From an uncultured Shewanella sp. (GTDB lineage: Bacteria; Pseudomonadota; Gammaproteobacteria; Enterobacterales; Shewanellaceae): 64,000 bases of DNA. Below, piece by piece: positions 56,830-64,000 of this stretch. Both the position numbers and the translations under genes were made by a program. The first letter of the stretch is position 1, and each line of letters starts with the position of its first letter. The notes beneath the pieces are model-generated. The model made no database searches and was not told the origin of the DNA. It saw only the letters and a list, made by a program, of their open reading frames with translations. The stretch lies in contig NZ_CANMUW010000002.1 of the NCBI RefSeq assembly GCF_947501225.1, positions 124,001-188,000 of the forward strand, in the 5' to 3' direction.

Positions 56830-57732
56830 CTATTTTAATTTGGATGCGAACGCTAAACGAAACTTCTCAAGTTTAGGTTTAATCACCATCTGGCAATAGG
56901 GCTGCTCACCATTGAGCTCAAAGTAGTCATTATGGTAGTTTTCGGCGGGATAAAAGCTTTCGAAGGCACTGATCTCGGTAACGATCGGATCTGACCAGAG
57001 CTGCGCCTGGGTTAACTGTTCAATCATGCGATTAGCGGCATCTGCCTGCTGCGCATCATGAGTAAAAATGACCGAACGATATTGGGGTCCGACATCATTG
57101 CCTTGACGATTGAGCGTTGTGGGATCATGACTCATCCAAAACACCTGCAATAGTTCATCAAAACTGATAATGGCCGGGTCGAATTTAACCTGCACCACTT
57201 CGGCATGGCCGGTCGCTGCACTACAGACATCACTATAGTTAGCCGTATCGGCACTGCCGCCACTATATCCGGGGGTCGACTCAATGACGCCACTGAGTTC
57301 ATTAAAGATCGCTTCGATACACCAGAAACACCCGGCTCCGAATGTTGCTATGCTCACTTGTGGAGTTTGTACCATCTCACCGGCCGCCTTAAAGTTGAGC
57401 GAAACAGAGTTAACACAATGCCTGACATTTTTATCGGTTAACCTCTCCCCCTCAAACACATGCCCTAAGTGACCGCCACAGGCGGCACAAACAATCTCTA
57501 CTCGCACGCCATCCCTATCGGCAACTCGCTTCACGGCCCCGGTGATCTCATCATCAAAGGCCGGCCAACCGCAATGCGCGTTAAACTTACTCTCTGACAG
57601 GTACAGAGGCGCGTCACATCGTTTACACAGATAGACTCCCGCCGCATCATGCAGGTGATACTCACCACTGAAAGGCCGCTCGGTGCCCTTCTCCTCTATG
57701 ACAAACCGCTCAAAATCATTCAATTTATTCAT
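56830..57732 (-). CDS. Bifunctional methionine sulfoxide reductase MsrB-MsrA
   Basis: A fused repair enzyme: MsrB (R-sulfoxide) then MsrA (S-sulfoxide). The start at 57732 (GAGG eight bases upstream) gives 300 residues; the longer frame from 57822 has no support. MsrB (about 1-135) has zinc Cys pairs in YLCKRCDAPLYLSES and VCAACGGHLGHVF, a Cys in HCGWPAFDD and the catalytic Cys in RHCVNSVSLNF. MsrA (about 140-300) has the catalytic FGAGCFWCIEAIFNELSGV, GYSGGSADTANYSDVCSAAT and HDPTTLNRQGNDVGPQYRS. No signal peptide, so cytoplasmic. The order B-A is the reverse of the more familiar A-B fusions. It is probably expressed alone and may respond to oxidative stress. Confidence 0.93.
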   Translation of the reverse strand: MNKLNDFERFVIEEKGTERPFSGEYHLHDAAGVYLCKRCDAPLYLSESKFNAHCGWPAFDDEITGAVKRVADRDGVRVEIVCAACGGHLGHVFEGERLTDKNVRHCVNSVSLNFKAAGEMVQTPQVSIATFGAGCFWCIEAIFNELSGVIESTPGYSGGSADTANYSDVCSAATGHAEVVQVKFDPAIISFDELLQVFWMSHDPTTLNRQGNDVGPQYRSVIFTHDAQQADAANRMIEQLTQAQLWSDPIVTEISAFESFYPAENYHNDYFELNGEQPYCQMVIKPKLEKFRLAFASKLK

Positions 57733-58041
57733 TGTTATGCCTCTATTCCGAACAGCTACACTCATAAGACCTGCCGGCATGATTATCTCTTTCACACGAG
57801 TTCCCGGCAACAGTCTGCTCAATGAAACGGGTAATTCCTACTATTTTAGTCGGGATTTGACTGATTTTATTTTTCAAGCCTCGTTTAATATTATCCAACT
57901 GTAAATACTAGATTTATTTGGCAAGCCTATAGCATTGATTCAAGTGAAAAACAATTAAAACGTGATTTGCATCACATTTGATTGCAGGGAGTTCATCGGC
58001 TGGTTAGAATGCGCCGGGGTCATAAAATAAGAAGAAATTAC

Positions 58042-58881
58042 ATGAAACTAGAAACAATAAACTATCAGGCTGAAGATAGCGCAGAAAAATTTGTCCAGTC
58101 CTTACGAGATACCGGCTTCGGTGTACTCTCAAACCACACCATAGACAAGTCACTGGTAGAAACCATCTACCAGGAGTGGCAGGTGTTTTTTAACAGCCAG
58201 GAGAAACATGACTTTCTCTTTAAACCGGAAACCCAAGATGGATTTTTCCCCTCTGAAGTATCTGAAACGGCTAAGGGTCACACGGTCAAAGATATCAAGG
58301 AGTATTATCACATCTACCCCTGGGGGCGTATTCCTGACTCATTAAGAGAGAATATTTTAACCTATTATGATCGCGCCAATGAGTTAGCGGCCGAGTTGCT
58401 TCAGTGGGTTGAAACCTATACCCCCGCCGACGTCGCAGTCAACTACTCCATCGCACTACCTAAGATGATAGAGCAGAGTCACAAGACCCTGCTGCGCGTA
58501 CTGCACTACCCTGCCATGTCAGGCAATGAGGAACCCGGTGCTATTCGCGCTGCCGCCCATGAAGATATAAACCTATTGACCATCTTACCCGCCGCAAACG
58601 AGCCGGGTTTACAGGTAAAGACCAAAGATGGAAATTGGTTAGACGTACCCTGTGATTTCGGTAATCTCATCATCAATATCGGCGATATGTTACAGGAAGC
58701 ATCCGGCGGTTACTTCCCCTCCACGACCCACAGAGTCGTAAACCCTGTTGGAACAGACACAAGCAAGGCAAGGGTCTCACTGCCTCTGTTCCTCCATCCT
58801 AAACCTGAAGTCGTTCTTTCAAACAGGTATACCGCGGACAGTTACCTGATGGAGCGTCTCAGGGAGTTGGGAGTGATTTAA
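58042..58881 (+). CDS. 2OG-Fe(II) oxygenase, isopenicillin-N-synthase-like
   Basis: A 279-residue cupin-fold oxygenase. N-terminal segment LRDTGFGVLSNHTIDKSLVE is the usual IPNS-like entry. The iron facial triad is in RAAAHEDINLLTILPAAN (His-x-Asp) and YFPSTTHRVVNPVG (distal His); RVSLPLFLHP carries the Arg/Ser expected to hold 2-oxoglutarate. Substrate unknown; such enzymes hydroxylate small metabolites, and this widespread bacterial group has no fixed assignment. ATG at 58042 has an AGAAGAA site; the longer in-frame start at 57982 is unlikely. It is monocistronic. Confidence 0.87.
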   Translation: MKLETINYQAEDSAEKFVQSLRDTGFGVLSNHTIDKSLVETIYQEWQVFFNSQEKHDFLFKPETQDGFFPSEVSETAKGHTVKDIKEYYHIYPWGRIPDSLRENILTYYDRANELAAELLQWVETYTPADVAVNYSIALPKMIEQSHKTLLRVLHYPAMSGNEEPGAIRAAAHEDINLLTILPAANEPGLQVKTKDGNWLDVPCDFGNLIINIGDMLQEASGGYFPSTTHRVVNPVGTDTSKARVSLPLFLHPKPEVVLSNRYTADSYLMERLRELGVI

Positions 58882-58981
58882 GCCCCTGCCATAGTAGGTA
58901 GCTGACAGCTTTAAAGCCAGTCAGAACCGCTTAGGGTTTAAAACCGCTTCTCAGTAACCTGCTTAAGCGTAAGCCGAATAT

Positions 58982-59006
58982 AAAAGCGCCATTGGGCGCT
59001 TTTTTA
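58982..59006 (+). terminator. Terminator after 2OG oxygenase gene
   Basis: AAAAGCGCC-ATTG-GGCGCTTTTTT, a short strong stem with T-run, ending about 65 bases before the next gene's start. Confidence 0.85.
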
Positions 59007-59069
59007 TTGATGAAATTTTTCCTTAACAAGGTAAAATCCCACCTAACAGAATTAATACAGAGCATTAAG

Positions 59070-60008
59070 ATGGCAATTCAGTGGTACCCGGGACATATGC
59101 ACAAGGCACGTAAAGAGATCGAAGAGGTGATGCCTCAGGTCGATCTGGTCATTGAAGTGCTGGATGCAAGGATCCCATACAGTAGTGAAAACCCTATGGT
59201 TTCAACTCTTCGTGGTGATAAGCCCTGTATTAAACTACTTAATAAATCGGATTTGGCAGACCCGGTAACAACCCAACGTTGGATAGAGTATCTGGAACGT
59301 GAGCAGGGGGTAAAAGCGATGGCAATTACCACCCTGCAGTCGGCGCAAGTAAAAAAAATTCCCGATCTATGCCGTAAGTTCGTTCCCAGTCGTGACAAGA
59401 TTGAAAAAGATATCCGCACCATGATCATGGGGATCCCCAACGTAGGTAAATCAACGATTATCAACACCTTGGCAGGAAGAACCATAGCCAAGACGGGTAA
59501 TGAACCCGCTGTGACCAAGGTCCAGCAACGTATCAACCTGAGAAACGGTATAGTGCTTTCTGACACACCCGGGATCCTGTGGCCAAAAGTCGACAATGAG
59601 AAGAGCAGCTACCGCCTCGCAATCACAGGTGCCATTAAAGACACCGCGATGGAGTATGAAGATGTAGCCATGTTCGCCGCAGAGTATTTCCTGCAGGCGT
59701 ACCCCGAAGCGATTGCCGAACGTTACAAACTAAAAGAGCTGCCCGATACCGATATCGAGCTACTCGAAGCCATAGGCCGCAAGAGAGGCGCGCTGCGTCC
59801 AGGTGGCCGTATCGATCTTCACAAAGTCTCCGAGCTTGTGTTACACGAGTTTCGTTCGGGAAAGATTGGCCAACTGACACTGGAAACCCCCGAGATGGCC
59901 GATATCGAAAAGGCTGAGGTCGCTAAGTTACTGGCCGAGAAGGAAGCCGAGAAAAAGGCCAAGCAGGAAGCCGAGAAATTAAAGCGTGCCGGTAAACGCC
60001 ACAAATAA
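59070..60008 (+). CDS. Circularly permuted ribosome-assembly GTPase (YlqF/RbgA-like)
   Basis: A 312-residue GTPase with motifs in permuted order: G4 LLNKSDLAD comes first, then G1 IMGIPNVGKSTIINTLAG and G3 LSDTPGILWP. It begins AIQWYPGHMHKARKEIEEVM as in YlqF/RbgA, which assists late 50S assembly and contacts 23S rRNA. The C-terminal helical tail is very rich in Lys/Glu (EKKAKQEAEKLKRAGKRHK), fitting RNA binding. The ATG at 59070 begins the conserved sequence; the upstream frame to 58992 overlaps a terminator stem and is unlikely to be translated. A terminator follows, shared with the convergent gene's end. Confidence 0.93.
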   Translation: MAIQWYPGHMHKARKEIEEVMPQVDLVIEVLDARIPYSSENPMVSTLRGDKPCIKLLNKSDLADPVTTQRWIEYLEREQGVKAMAITTLQSAQVKKIPDLCRKFVPSRDKIEKDIRTMIMGIPNVGKSTIINTLAGRTIAKTGNEPAVTKVQQRINLRNGIVLSDTPGILWPKVDNEKSSYRLAITGAIKDTAMEYEDVAMFAAEYFLQAYPEAIAERYKLKELPDTDIELLEAIGRKRGALRPGGRIDLHKVSELVLHEFRSGKIGQLTLETPEMADIEKAEVAKLLAEKEAEKKAKQEAEKLKRAGKRHK

Positions 60009-60031
60009 GGCTATAGAGTAAAGTAACAACT

Positions 60032-60064
60032 AAGCCTCCCTATTACATAGGCGAGGCTTTTTTA
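60032..60064 (+). terminator. Terminator after YlqF-like gene, inside the convergent gene's 3' end
   Basis: AAGCCTC-C-CTAT-TAC-ATAG-GC-GAGGCTT then TTTTT. It overlaps the last codons of the LMW phosphatase gene (stop at 60043), so the C-terminal KKASPM is encoded within a terminator stem. Confidence 0.8.
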
Positions 60065-60546
60065 TTGCTCGTTATCTGCTCAATTAAATTGTCACAGCTC
60101 TGTTCAATCAGATCCAAGACCAGCTCAAAGCCATTACCGCTACCATAGTAGGGATCCGGCACCTCCGATACCGATGAACGACCCACAGACTTGTCACCTG
60201 AGAAAGACAGGATCAACTTAAGCTTGTCCCGATGCTCTTCGGGTGAACGCTCCCGAAGATCTTGAAGATTTTGAAGGTCGGCGGCTAAAATAAGGTCGAA
60301 TCTGGCAAAGTCATCGTGTACCACCTGTCGCGCCGTTATTCCTTCAAAGCTAAAGCCTCGCTTCTCCCCGGCCGCTACCGACCTCGGGTCCGGCGACTTG
60401 CCCTGATGATAAGCGATAGTTCCGGCCGAATCGATATCAAGATTCAATCCCCTCATTTCAGCCTTGGCACGAAAAACGGCCTCTGCAGTGGGTGACCTGC
60501 ATATGTTACCCATACATACAAAGAGGACGGAGGTTATCTGTTTCAT
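60043..60546 (-). CDS. Low-molecular-weight protein tyrosine phosphatase
   Basis: A 167-residue cytoplasmic phosphatase with the P-loop LFVCMGNICRSPTAEAVF (CX5R) at the N-terminus and the general-acid loop VPDPYYGSGNGFELVLDLIE with Asp and tandem Tyr near the C-terminus. DSAGTIAYHQGKSPDPRS is also typical. It dephosphorylates tyrosine on protein or small substrates; exopolysaccharide kinases are frequent partners, but none is adjacent. It is 22 bases before the next gene on the same strand (LigE), so the two may share a transcript. Confidence 0.93.
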   Translation of the reverse strand: MKQITSVLFVCMGNICRSPTAEAVFRAKAEMRGLNLDIDSAGTIAYHQGKSPDPRSVAAGEKRGFSFEGITARQVVHDDFARFDLILAADLQNLQDLRERSPEEHRDKLKLILSFSGDKSVGRSSVSEVPDPYYGSGNGFELVLDLIEQSCDNLIEQITSNKKASPM

Positions 60547-60568
60547 TTACGTTTGCCTGTAGGAATCA

Positions 60569-61414
60569 TTACTCCTTGAATCTTACCCTAAGAAAGCTGG
60601 CAAACCTAGGCGTCCCTTTTTGAGTCAGCCCAGAGTAACGATAGGTGACGATAGCGCCGACCCGTGGCGGCTCGCGTCTCTCCCTGTCAGTGAAACCGGT
60701 TCCTAGCTTAAAGCGAACTCCGTCAGGTGTTTCCACAACTAAGGCACCTAACATCCCTTTGTACTTCCCCTGCCCCTCCTGATGAGCCACAACTCTGGCC
60801 TCGGCATCATACATAGGCTTAAGTTTAATCACATCTGTGTTTCTGCCACTCAGGTAAAGCGATGCATGGTGATGTAACATCAGCCCCTCACCACCTTGCT
60901 CGATAACTTGATTGAACCAGTGATCAAGCGCTTTGACGTTATCGAATCGTTTCTGCTCTATGACAGTCAGATAGCGGGACGCCTCTGATAACTCCTTTTT
61001 GGCTATCTTGTACCGCTCGGAGAACTTCTGGCTGTGGGATGGCAGGTCGAAGACCATAAACCTAACTCCCCGCCAGAGTTCCGGGTCAGGATCTTTTCTT
61101 CTTATCAGGGATGAGATCTGCTCAAACCTTCCCCTGCCCATCCATAGCTCACCATCGAGGGCATAGTCAGGAAAACCTTGGGTAAACCATCGGGGCGCCG
61201 AAAGCTGCCTTCCGGAACGCGTAAAGAGGTGAGTGCCATCCCAATAGCCTCTCACTCCATCAAGTTTTTCACTGACCAGATACTCACCGATAGGCGCCTG
61301 TGCCCGCTGCTCCACCGCCAGCTGTATGTCGCTGACACCGGCATAAGCGGTAGCGATGTAAAGGTAGATGATGGCCCAGATCCGGGCCAATCGACATGTC
61401 TGGATACAAAACAT
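60569..61414 (-). CDS. Periplasmic ATP-dependent DNA ligase (LigE type)
   Basis: A 281-residue minimal DNA ligase with an N-terminal export signal (residues about 8-25, LARIWAIIYLYIATAYA). The nucleotidyl Lys is in LVSEKLDGVRGYWDG (KxDGxR). Later motifs are DYALDGELWMGRG (motif III), EGLMLHHHASLY (motif IV) and DVIKLKPMYDAEARVVAH (motif V), and the OB domain starts near 205. Known Lig E proteins in Haemophilus, Neisseria, Vibrio and similar genera have this leader and are thought to work on extracellular or incoming DNA. The main chromosomal ligase is the NAD-type elsewhere. It lies upstream of the LMW phosphatase gene on the same strand. Confidence 0.92.
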   Translation of the reverse strand: MFCIQTCRLARIWAIIYLYIATAYAGVSDIQLAVEQRAQAPIGEYLVSEKLDGVRGYWDGTHLFTRSGRQLSAPRWFTQGFPDYALDGELWMGRGRFEQISSLIRRKDPDPELWRGVRFMVFDLPSHSQKFSERYKIAKKELSEASRYLTVIEQKRFDNVKALDHWFNQVIEQGGEGLMLHHHASLYLSGRNTDVIKLKPMYDAEARVVAHQEGQGKYKGMLGALVVETPDGVRFKLGTGFTDRERREPPRVGAIVTYRYSGLTQKGTPRFASFLRVRFKE

Positions 61415-61625
61415 AGGGACGCTCCTTCGTATAATGGTTTAAGCTGCTTCCTTCAGCTTCCGGGCGGTAAAGTATTTTGTGATACAGAACCTGCCACTGT
61501 TGACAGTGTAGAGTATGATGCCAATAACGACCACTGGCCGTAACACCGACATAGAAAAGCTCAGGTACACTGCAGCCAGCCAGTGCAGATATCACAGGCA
61601 GCTCACATTTGTTATAGATATACAA

Positions 61626-61654
61626 TTGGTATGAAAATTTCGCGATGATATACT
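61626..61654 (+). promoter_or_regulatory. Candidate dgkA promoter
   Basis: TTGGTA and TATACT are separated by 17 bases. A 5' leader of about 53 bases to the dgkA ATG follows. No LexA-like box was found. Confidence 0.6.
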
Positions 61655-61713
61655 CTCGCCCAACCGATTCGCACAGTGAACACATCTGTCGAAAATAGAA
61701 CTTATGAGGTGTT

Positions 61714-62085
61714 ATGAAACCTGAAAATAACCACGGATTAAAGCGCATATTCAGAGCCACAGGTTTCTCAATGCAGGGACTAAGACTGGCATGGAGTCAT
61801 GAAGCCGCATTCAGACAGGAGCTGATGTTAGCCGCAATCATGCTTCCTATAGCCCTTGTTGTGGACATCAGCACAGTCGAACGTCTTTTTCTGATTCTGA
61901 CACTCTTTATTGTGCTCATCACAGAGCTATTAAATTCGGCAATAGAGGCCGTTGTCGACAGGATTGGTGATGAGATCCACCCACTGAGTGGTCAGGCGAA
62001 AGATGTCGCTTCCGCCGCAGTTTTTATGAGCCTGGCCCTGTGCGGCATCACGTGGACAATTATACTCGCGAGCCGATACCTCTGA
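61714..62085 (+). CDS. dgkA: Diacylglycerol kinase
   Basis: A 123-residue inner-membrane enzyme of the small prokaryotic type that phosphorylates diacylglycerol, recycling it from osmoregulated-glucan or lipopolysaccharide decoration. It has three membrane segments (about 31-48, 54-70, 95-118). The signature ITELLNSAIEAVVDRIG carries the catalytic Glu, and HPLSGQAKDVASAAVF carries the Lys/Asp. The N-terminal amphipathic helix GLKRIFRATGFSMQGLRLAW matches the E. coli protein. GAGGTGTT precedes ATG. A weak hairpin GTCACC-TTTG-GGTGAC lies just downstream (62097-62112). Confidence 0.96.
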   Translation: MKPENNHGLKRIFRATGFSMQGLRLAWSHEAAFRQELMLAAIMLPIALVVDISTVERLFLILTLFIVLITELLNSAIEAVVDRIGDEIHPLSGQAKDVASAAVFMSLALCGITWTIILASRYL

Positions 62086-62310
62086 TCTTAACCGGGGTCA
62101 CCTTTGGGTGACTCCAGCTTTACCTGCCTTCCAGCCAATAAGCTACACCACCTACAAAACCGCAATAAAGATGCATTACTTTTGACATTTTTTGATACAA
62201 GTCATTCACAAAATGAAACAAGATGCTAGTATAAGTCCCATATAACGGTTCGTTTATACCGAATCAATGACTTAAATATAATAATAAGAAAAGTGATGGA
62301 GCCGCCTTCA

Positions 62311-63216
62311 ATGGTAAAAAAGTTCGGCATCTCGGTTTTGGCCATGATAGCAGCCAGCCCCTGTTTCGCGACAGAGGAGAGTGAACTGATCAGCAGTACT
62401 GGCGCTATGACTGATGGCAAGACTGTGATTAGAGTCGGAGGTTTTTACTCCAATTCCAACTCTACAATGGATGTTACAGATCCAGTCTTAGGCGAAGATT
62501 TCAAGATTGATTTCGAACAGGATCTGAATCTGGAAGAGTCTCAGTTCCTCCCTTTCTTCGAGATATTTCATCACTTCAACGATAAACACTTAATCTTTAT
62601 AGATTGGAAACAGCTACATAGAAGCGCCGAGGTTCAGAGCCTCTCTAAGCCTTTTCAGGTCGATCTCGATGACAAGATTTTCGATGTTAAAGTTGGCAGC
62701 CAACTCAAGACCACGCTCAACATCGATATTGCCCGAATCGGGTATGGCTATAATTTTTACCAGGGTAATAACTTCAATTTAGGCGTGTCCCTGGGTCTTC
62801 ACGCCATGTTTGTTAAAACAGGGTTCGAGGGCACGGTCGGTGCCTGTGTCGAAGGCGAGAATATTGATGGCTGTGAAATCGCTCCGATCCCCAATGTTGT
62901 GGATGAAAAGATCACCGCGCCGCTTCCCGACATAGGGCTATATGGCACCTATGAATTCTCACCAGGATTTAGTTTCAAGGCGCACGCACAGTATTTTCAG
63001 ATAAAACTCGACGACTTGGATGGCCGTTTGATAGATGTAAGAGCCGGAATTGAAGCCGAGATCTCCAAGAACTGGCATATGACAGCCGCATTCAACTATT
63101 ATGAGGTCGATGTCGACTACGAACAAAAATCGAACTTCGAAGGGGTAAATATTGCCAATTACAACCTCTCATATAGCTTTATCGGGCCTATGCTCTCTGT
63201 GAGTTACCATTTCTGA
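62311..63216 (+). CDS. Outer-membrane beta-barrel-like protein, unknown function
   Basis: A 301-residue exported protein. Starting at the ATG at 62311 (GGAG nine bases upstream) gives a classical signal peptide VKKFGISVLAMIAASPCFA, so this start is preferred to 62293/62296. The mature part is rich in alternating beta strands such as KTVIRVGGFYSNSNSTMDV, TLNIDIARIGYGYNFYQG, NLGVSLGLHAMFVKTGF and FSFKAHAQYFQIKLDDLDGR, and ends in the aromatic YHF typical of OMP C-terminal signals (SYSFIGPMLSVSYHF). Acidic loops may hold Ca. Two Cys (ACVEGENIDGCE) sit in one loop and could form a disulfide. The family is not named; the role is unknown. Confidence 0.75.
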   Translation: MVKKFGISVLAMIAASPCFATEESELISSTGAMTDGKTVIRVGGFYSNSNSTMDVTDPVLGEDFKIDFEQDLNLEESQFLPFFEIFHHFNDKHLIFIDWKQLHRSAEVQSLSKPFQVDLDDKIFDVKVGSQLKTTLNIDIARIGYGYNFYQGNNFNLGVSLGLHAMFVKTGFEGTVGACVEGENIDGCEIAPIPNVVDEKITAPLPDIGLYGTYEFSPGFSFKAHAQYFQIKLDDLDGRLIDVRAGIEAEISKNWHMTAAFNYYEVDVDYEQKSNFEGVNIANYNLSYSFIGPMLSVSYHF

Positions 63217-63558
63217 ATTCTTTAACCCCAGACACTAACCACAGCTACTCACTATAGGCACTACTCACGCACGCGCCCTATACAAACGGGCGAAATAACC
63301 GCGATCGGTGCTGGCACACTCTCTCATTCGAAGTATATTCCAATAAGTATTATCAAACTTAGAGGAAGTCACTAAAAAATCTAGCACACTCCTCCACGCA
63401 ACCCATTGATATTTACTAAAAAGATGATTACTCACAAACCAATTTAAAAGCGACTTGGATTATCATGCCCTTACGAAGTCCGGCACTTGGATTCTTTCTT
63501 CTCCAACAACTACATTAGGTATTACCAATCGATAAAAGTAGTCAATTGAGGAAAAAAG
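63217..63558. other. Intergenic region upstream of the last gene
   Basis: No gene is seen. TTGGAT (63487-63492) and TACATT (63511-63516), spaced 18 bases, are a weak promoter candidate for the gene at 63559. GAGGAAAAAAG serves as its ribosome site. Confidence 0.45.
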
Positions 63559-63993
63559 ATGAACAAACTAACCCATTGGCGTCACCTTGGCCTGTTTACA
63601 ATAATTTTAAGCCTGTTAACCGGGTCAGCTAACGGCGCAACAGATTCATTTTTCGATGTTTTCTTTGATATCGAAGTGGCCGAATCTACCTCTCCAACCG
63701 ACTTGCGGGGAGTAGCGACAATAATGAAGGGGGAGCGGGACACTGTTACCGTCCCGATTGAAATCATAGCGATGGATTTAACATCATCGGCACTTCCTCC
63801 CGCCAGCGATGGCAGTGCGGGAAAGCGATATAACGGTATAGTCAAATATCATTTATCAAATATCGGATCGTCGGGACAAGATGGCGTGAGGCTTGTGGAG
63901 GTAGATATCGTCTGTGATCCCGCCTGTATGGTGGTTGACACCCGAGCCAAGGGAAAAAAGAGGTATAAACGTCATATGCCCGACCACGATTAG
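63559..63993 (+). CDS. Secreted small protein of unknown function
   Basis: A 144-residue protein with a signal peptide (about 1-26; HLGLFTIILSLLTGSANGA). The mature part is beta-rich: DSFFDVFFDIEVAESTSPTD, RDTVTVPIEIIAMDLTSSAL, KRYNGIVKYHLSNIGSSG and RLVEVDIVCDPACMVVDT, with two Cys (VCDPAC) that could form a disulfide, and a strongly basic end KGKKRYKRHMPDHD. No family is recognised. GAGGAAAAAAG precedes ATG. It is not obviously linked to the outer-membrane gene upstream, which ends about 340 bases earlier. The stop is at the end of the window. Confidence 0.65.
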   Translation: MNKLTHWRHLGLFTIILSLLTGSANGATDSFFDVFFDIEVAESTSPTDLRGVATIMKGERDTVTVPIEIIAMDLTSSALPPASDGSAGKRYNGIVKYHLSNIGSSGQDGVRLVEVDIVCDPACMVVDTRAKGKKRYKRHMPDHD

Positions 63994-64000
63994 GCTTCCT

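Overview
The window looks like chromosomal DNA of a marine gammaproteobacterium of the order Alteromonadales, most likely Shewanella. The basis is gene content and order: pheS-pheT-ihfA, a speA / AdoMet decarboxylase / speB polyamine block, the yceD-rpmF-plsX-fabH-fabD-fabG-acpP-fabF cluster, the HAD-rluC / rne divergence, many Cache-type sensors and chemoreceptors, and a fused MsrB-MsrA. This is inferred from protein families read by eye; no database was searched.

Layout. 1-4.3 kb: a triple-receiver hybrid histidine kinase directly followed by a CheR methyltransferase that runs off the left edge. 4.6-5.2 kb: a small two-helix membrane protein paired with a DOPA-dioxygenase-like enzyme. 5.2-8.3 kb: a scarred segment with a multiply broken IS110-family transposase, a complete nhaA antiporter and a response regulator that has lost its receiver domain. 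8.4-12.3 kb: an orphan membrane protein, a LysR regulator divergent from a YdhR-type monooxygenase and a small membrane protein, then lpxM. 12.7-16.5 kb: pheST-ihfA, preceded by a 15-residue Phe-containing leader peptide that looks like pheM. 16.8-21.1 kb: a chemoreceptor and a Cache-PAS sensor kinase. 21.2-24.3 kb: a secreted tandem retropepsin-like protein, a SpoIIAA-like protein, two small proteins and a YceI protein. 24.5-29.0 kb: pdxH, then speB, a eukaryotic-type AdoMet decarboxylase and speA. 29.5-38.2 kb: a CvfB-like S1 protein, yceH, a two-gene ABC exporter, a cold-shock protein, rlmA, sbcB and cdd. 38.3-46.8 kb: a GarR-like dehydrogenase, an acyl-CoA thioesterase, a membrane protein and the fatty-acid/phospholipid cluster. 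47.1-55.1 kb: maf, a diguanylate cyclase, a HAD phosphatase, rluC, and rne with its long structured leader. 55.2-64 kb: a SulP transporter, msrBA, a 2OG-Fe(II) oxygenase, a circularly permuted GTPase, an LMW phosphatase, a periplasmic ATP-dependent DNA ligase, dgkA, an outer-membrane barrel protein and a secreted protein of unknown role.

Working together. speA and speB would convert arginine to agmatine to putrescine. The AdoMet decarboxylase would supply the aminopropyl donor, although no aminopropyltransferase is in the window. The fab cluster supplies acyl-ACP to PlsX and LpxM, and DgkA recycles diacylglycerol, so envelope lipid metabolism is well represented. Most of the window is housekeeping. 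The less ordinary items are the tandem two-lobed retropepsin-like protein, the eukaryotic-type AdoMet decarboxylase with a Gln at a usually acidic position, the pheM-like leader without a visible attenuator, an apparently leaderless yceD mRNA, a 14-copy 45-bp repeat inside rne, and the scarred nhaA segment. I saw no CRISPR array, tRNA, rRNA or intact mobile element, and no clear new multi-gene defence-like system.
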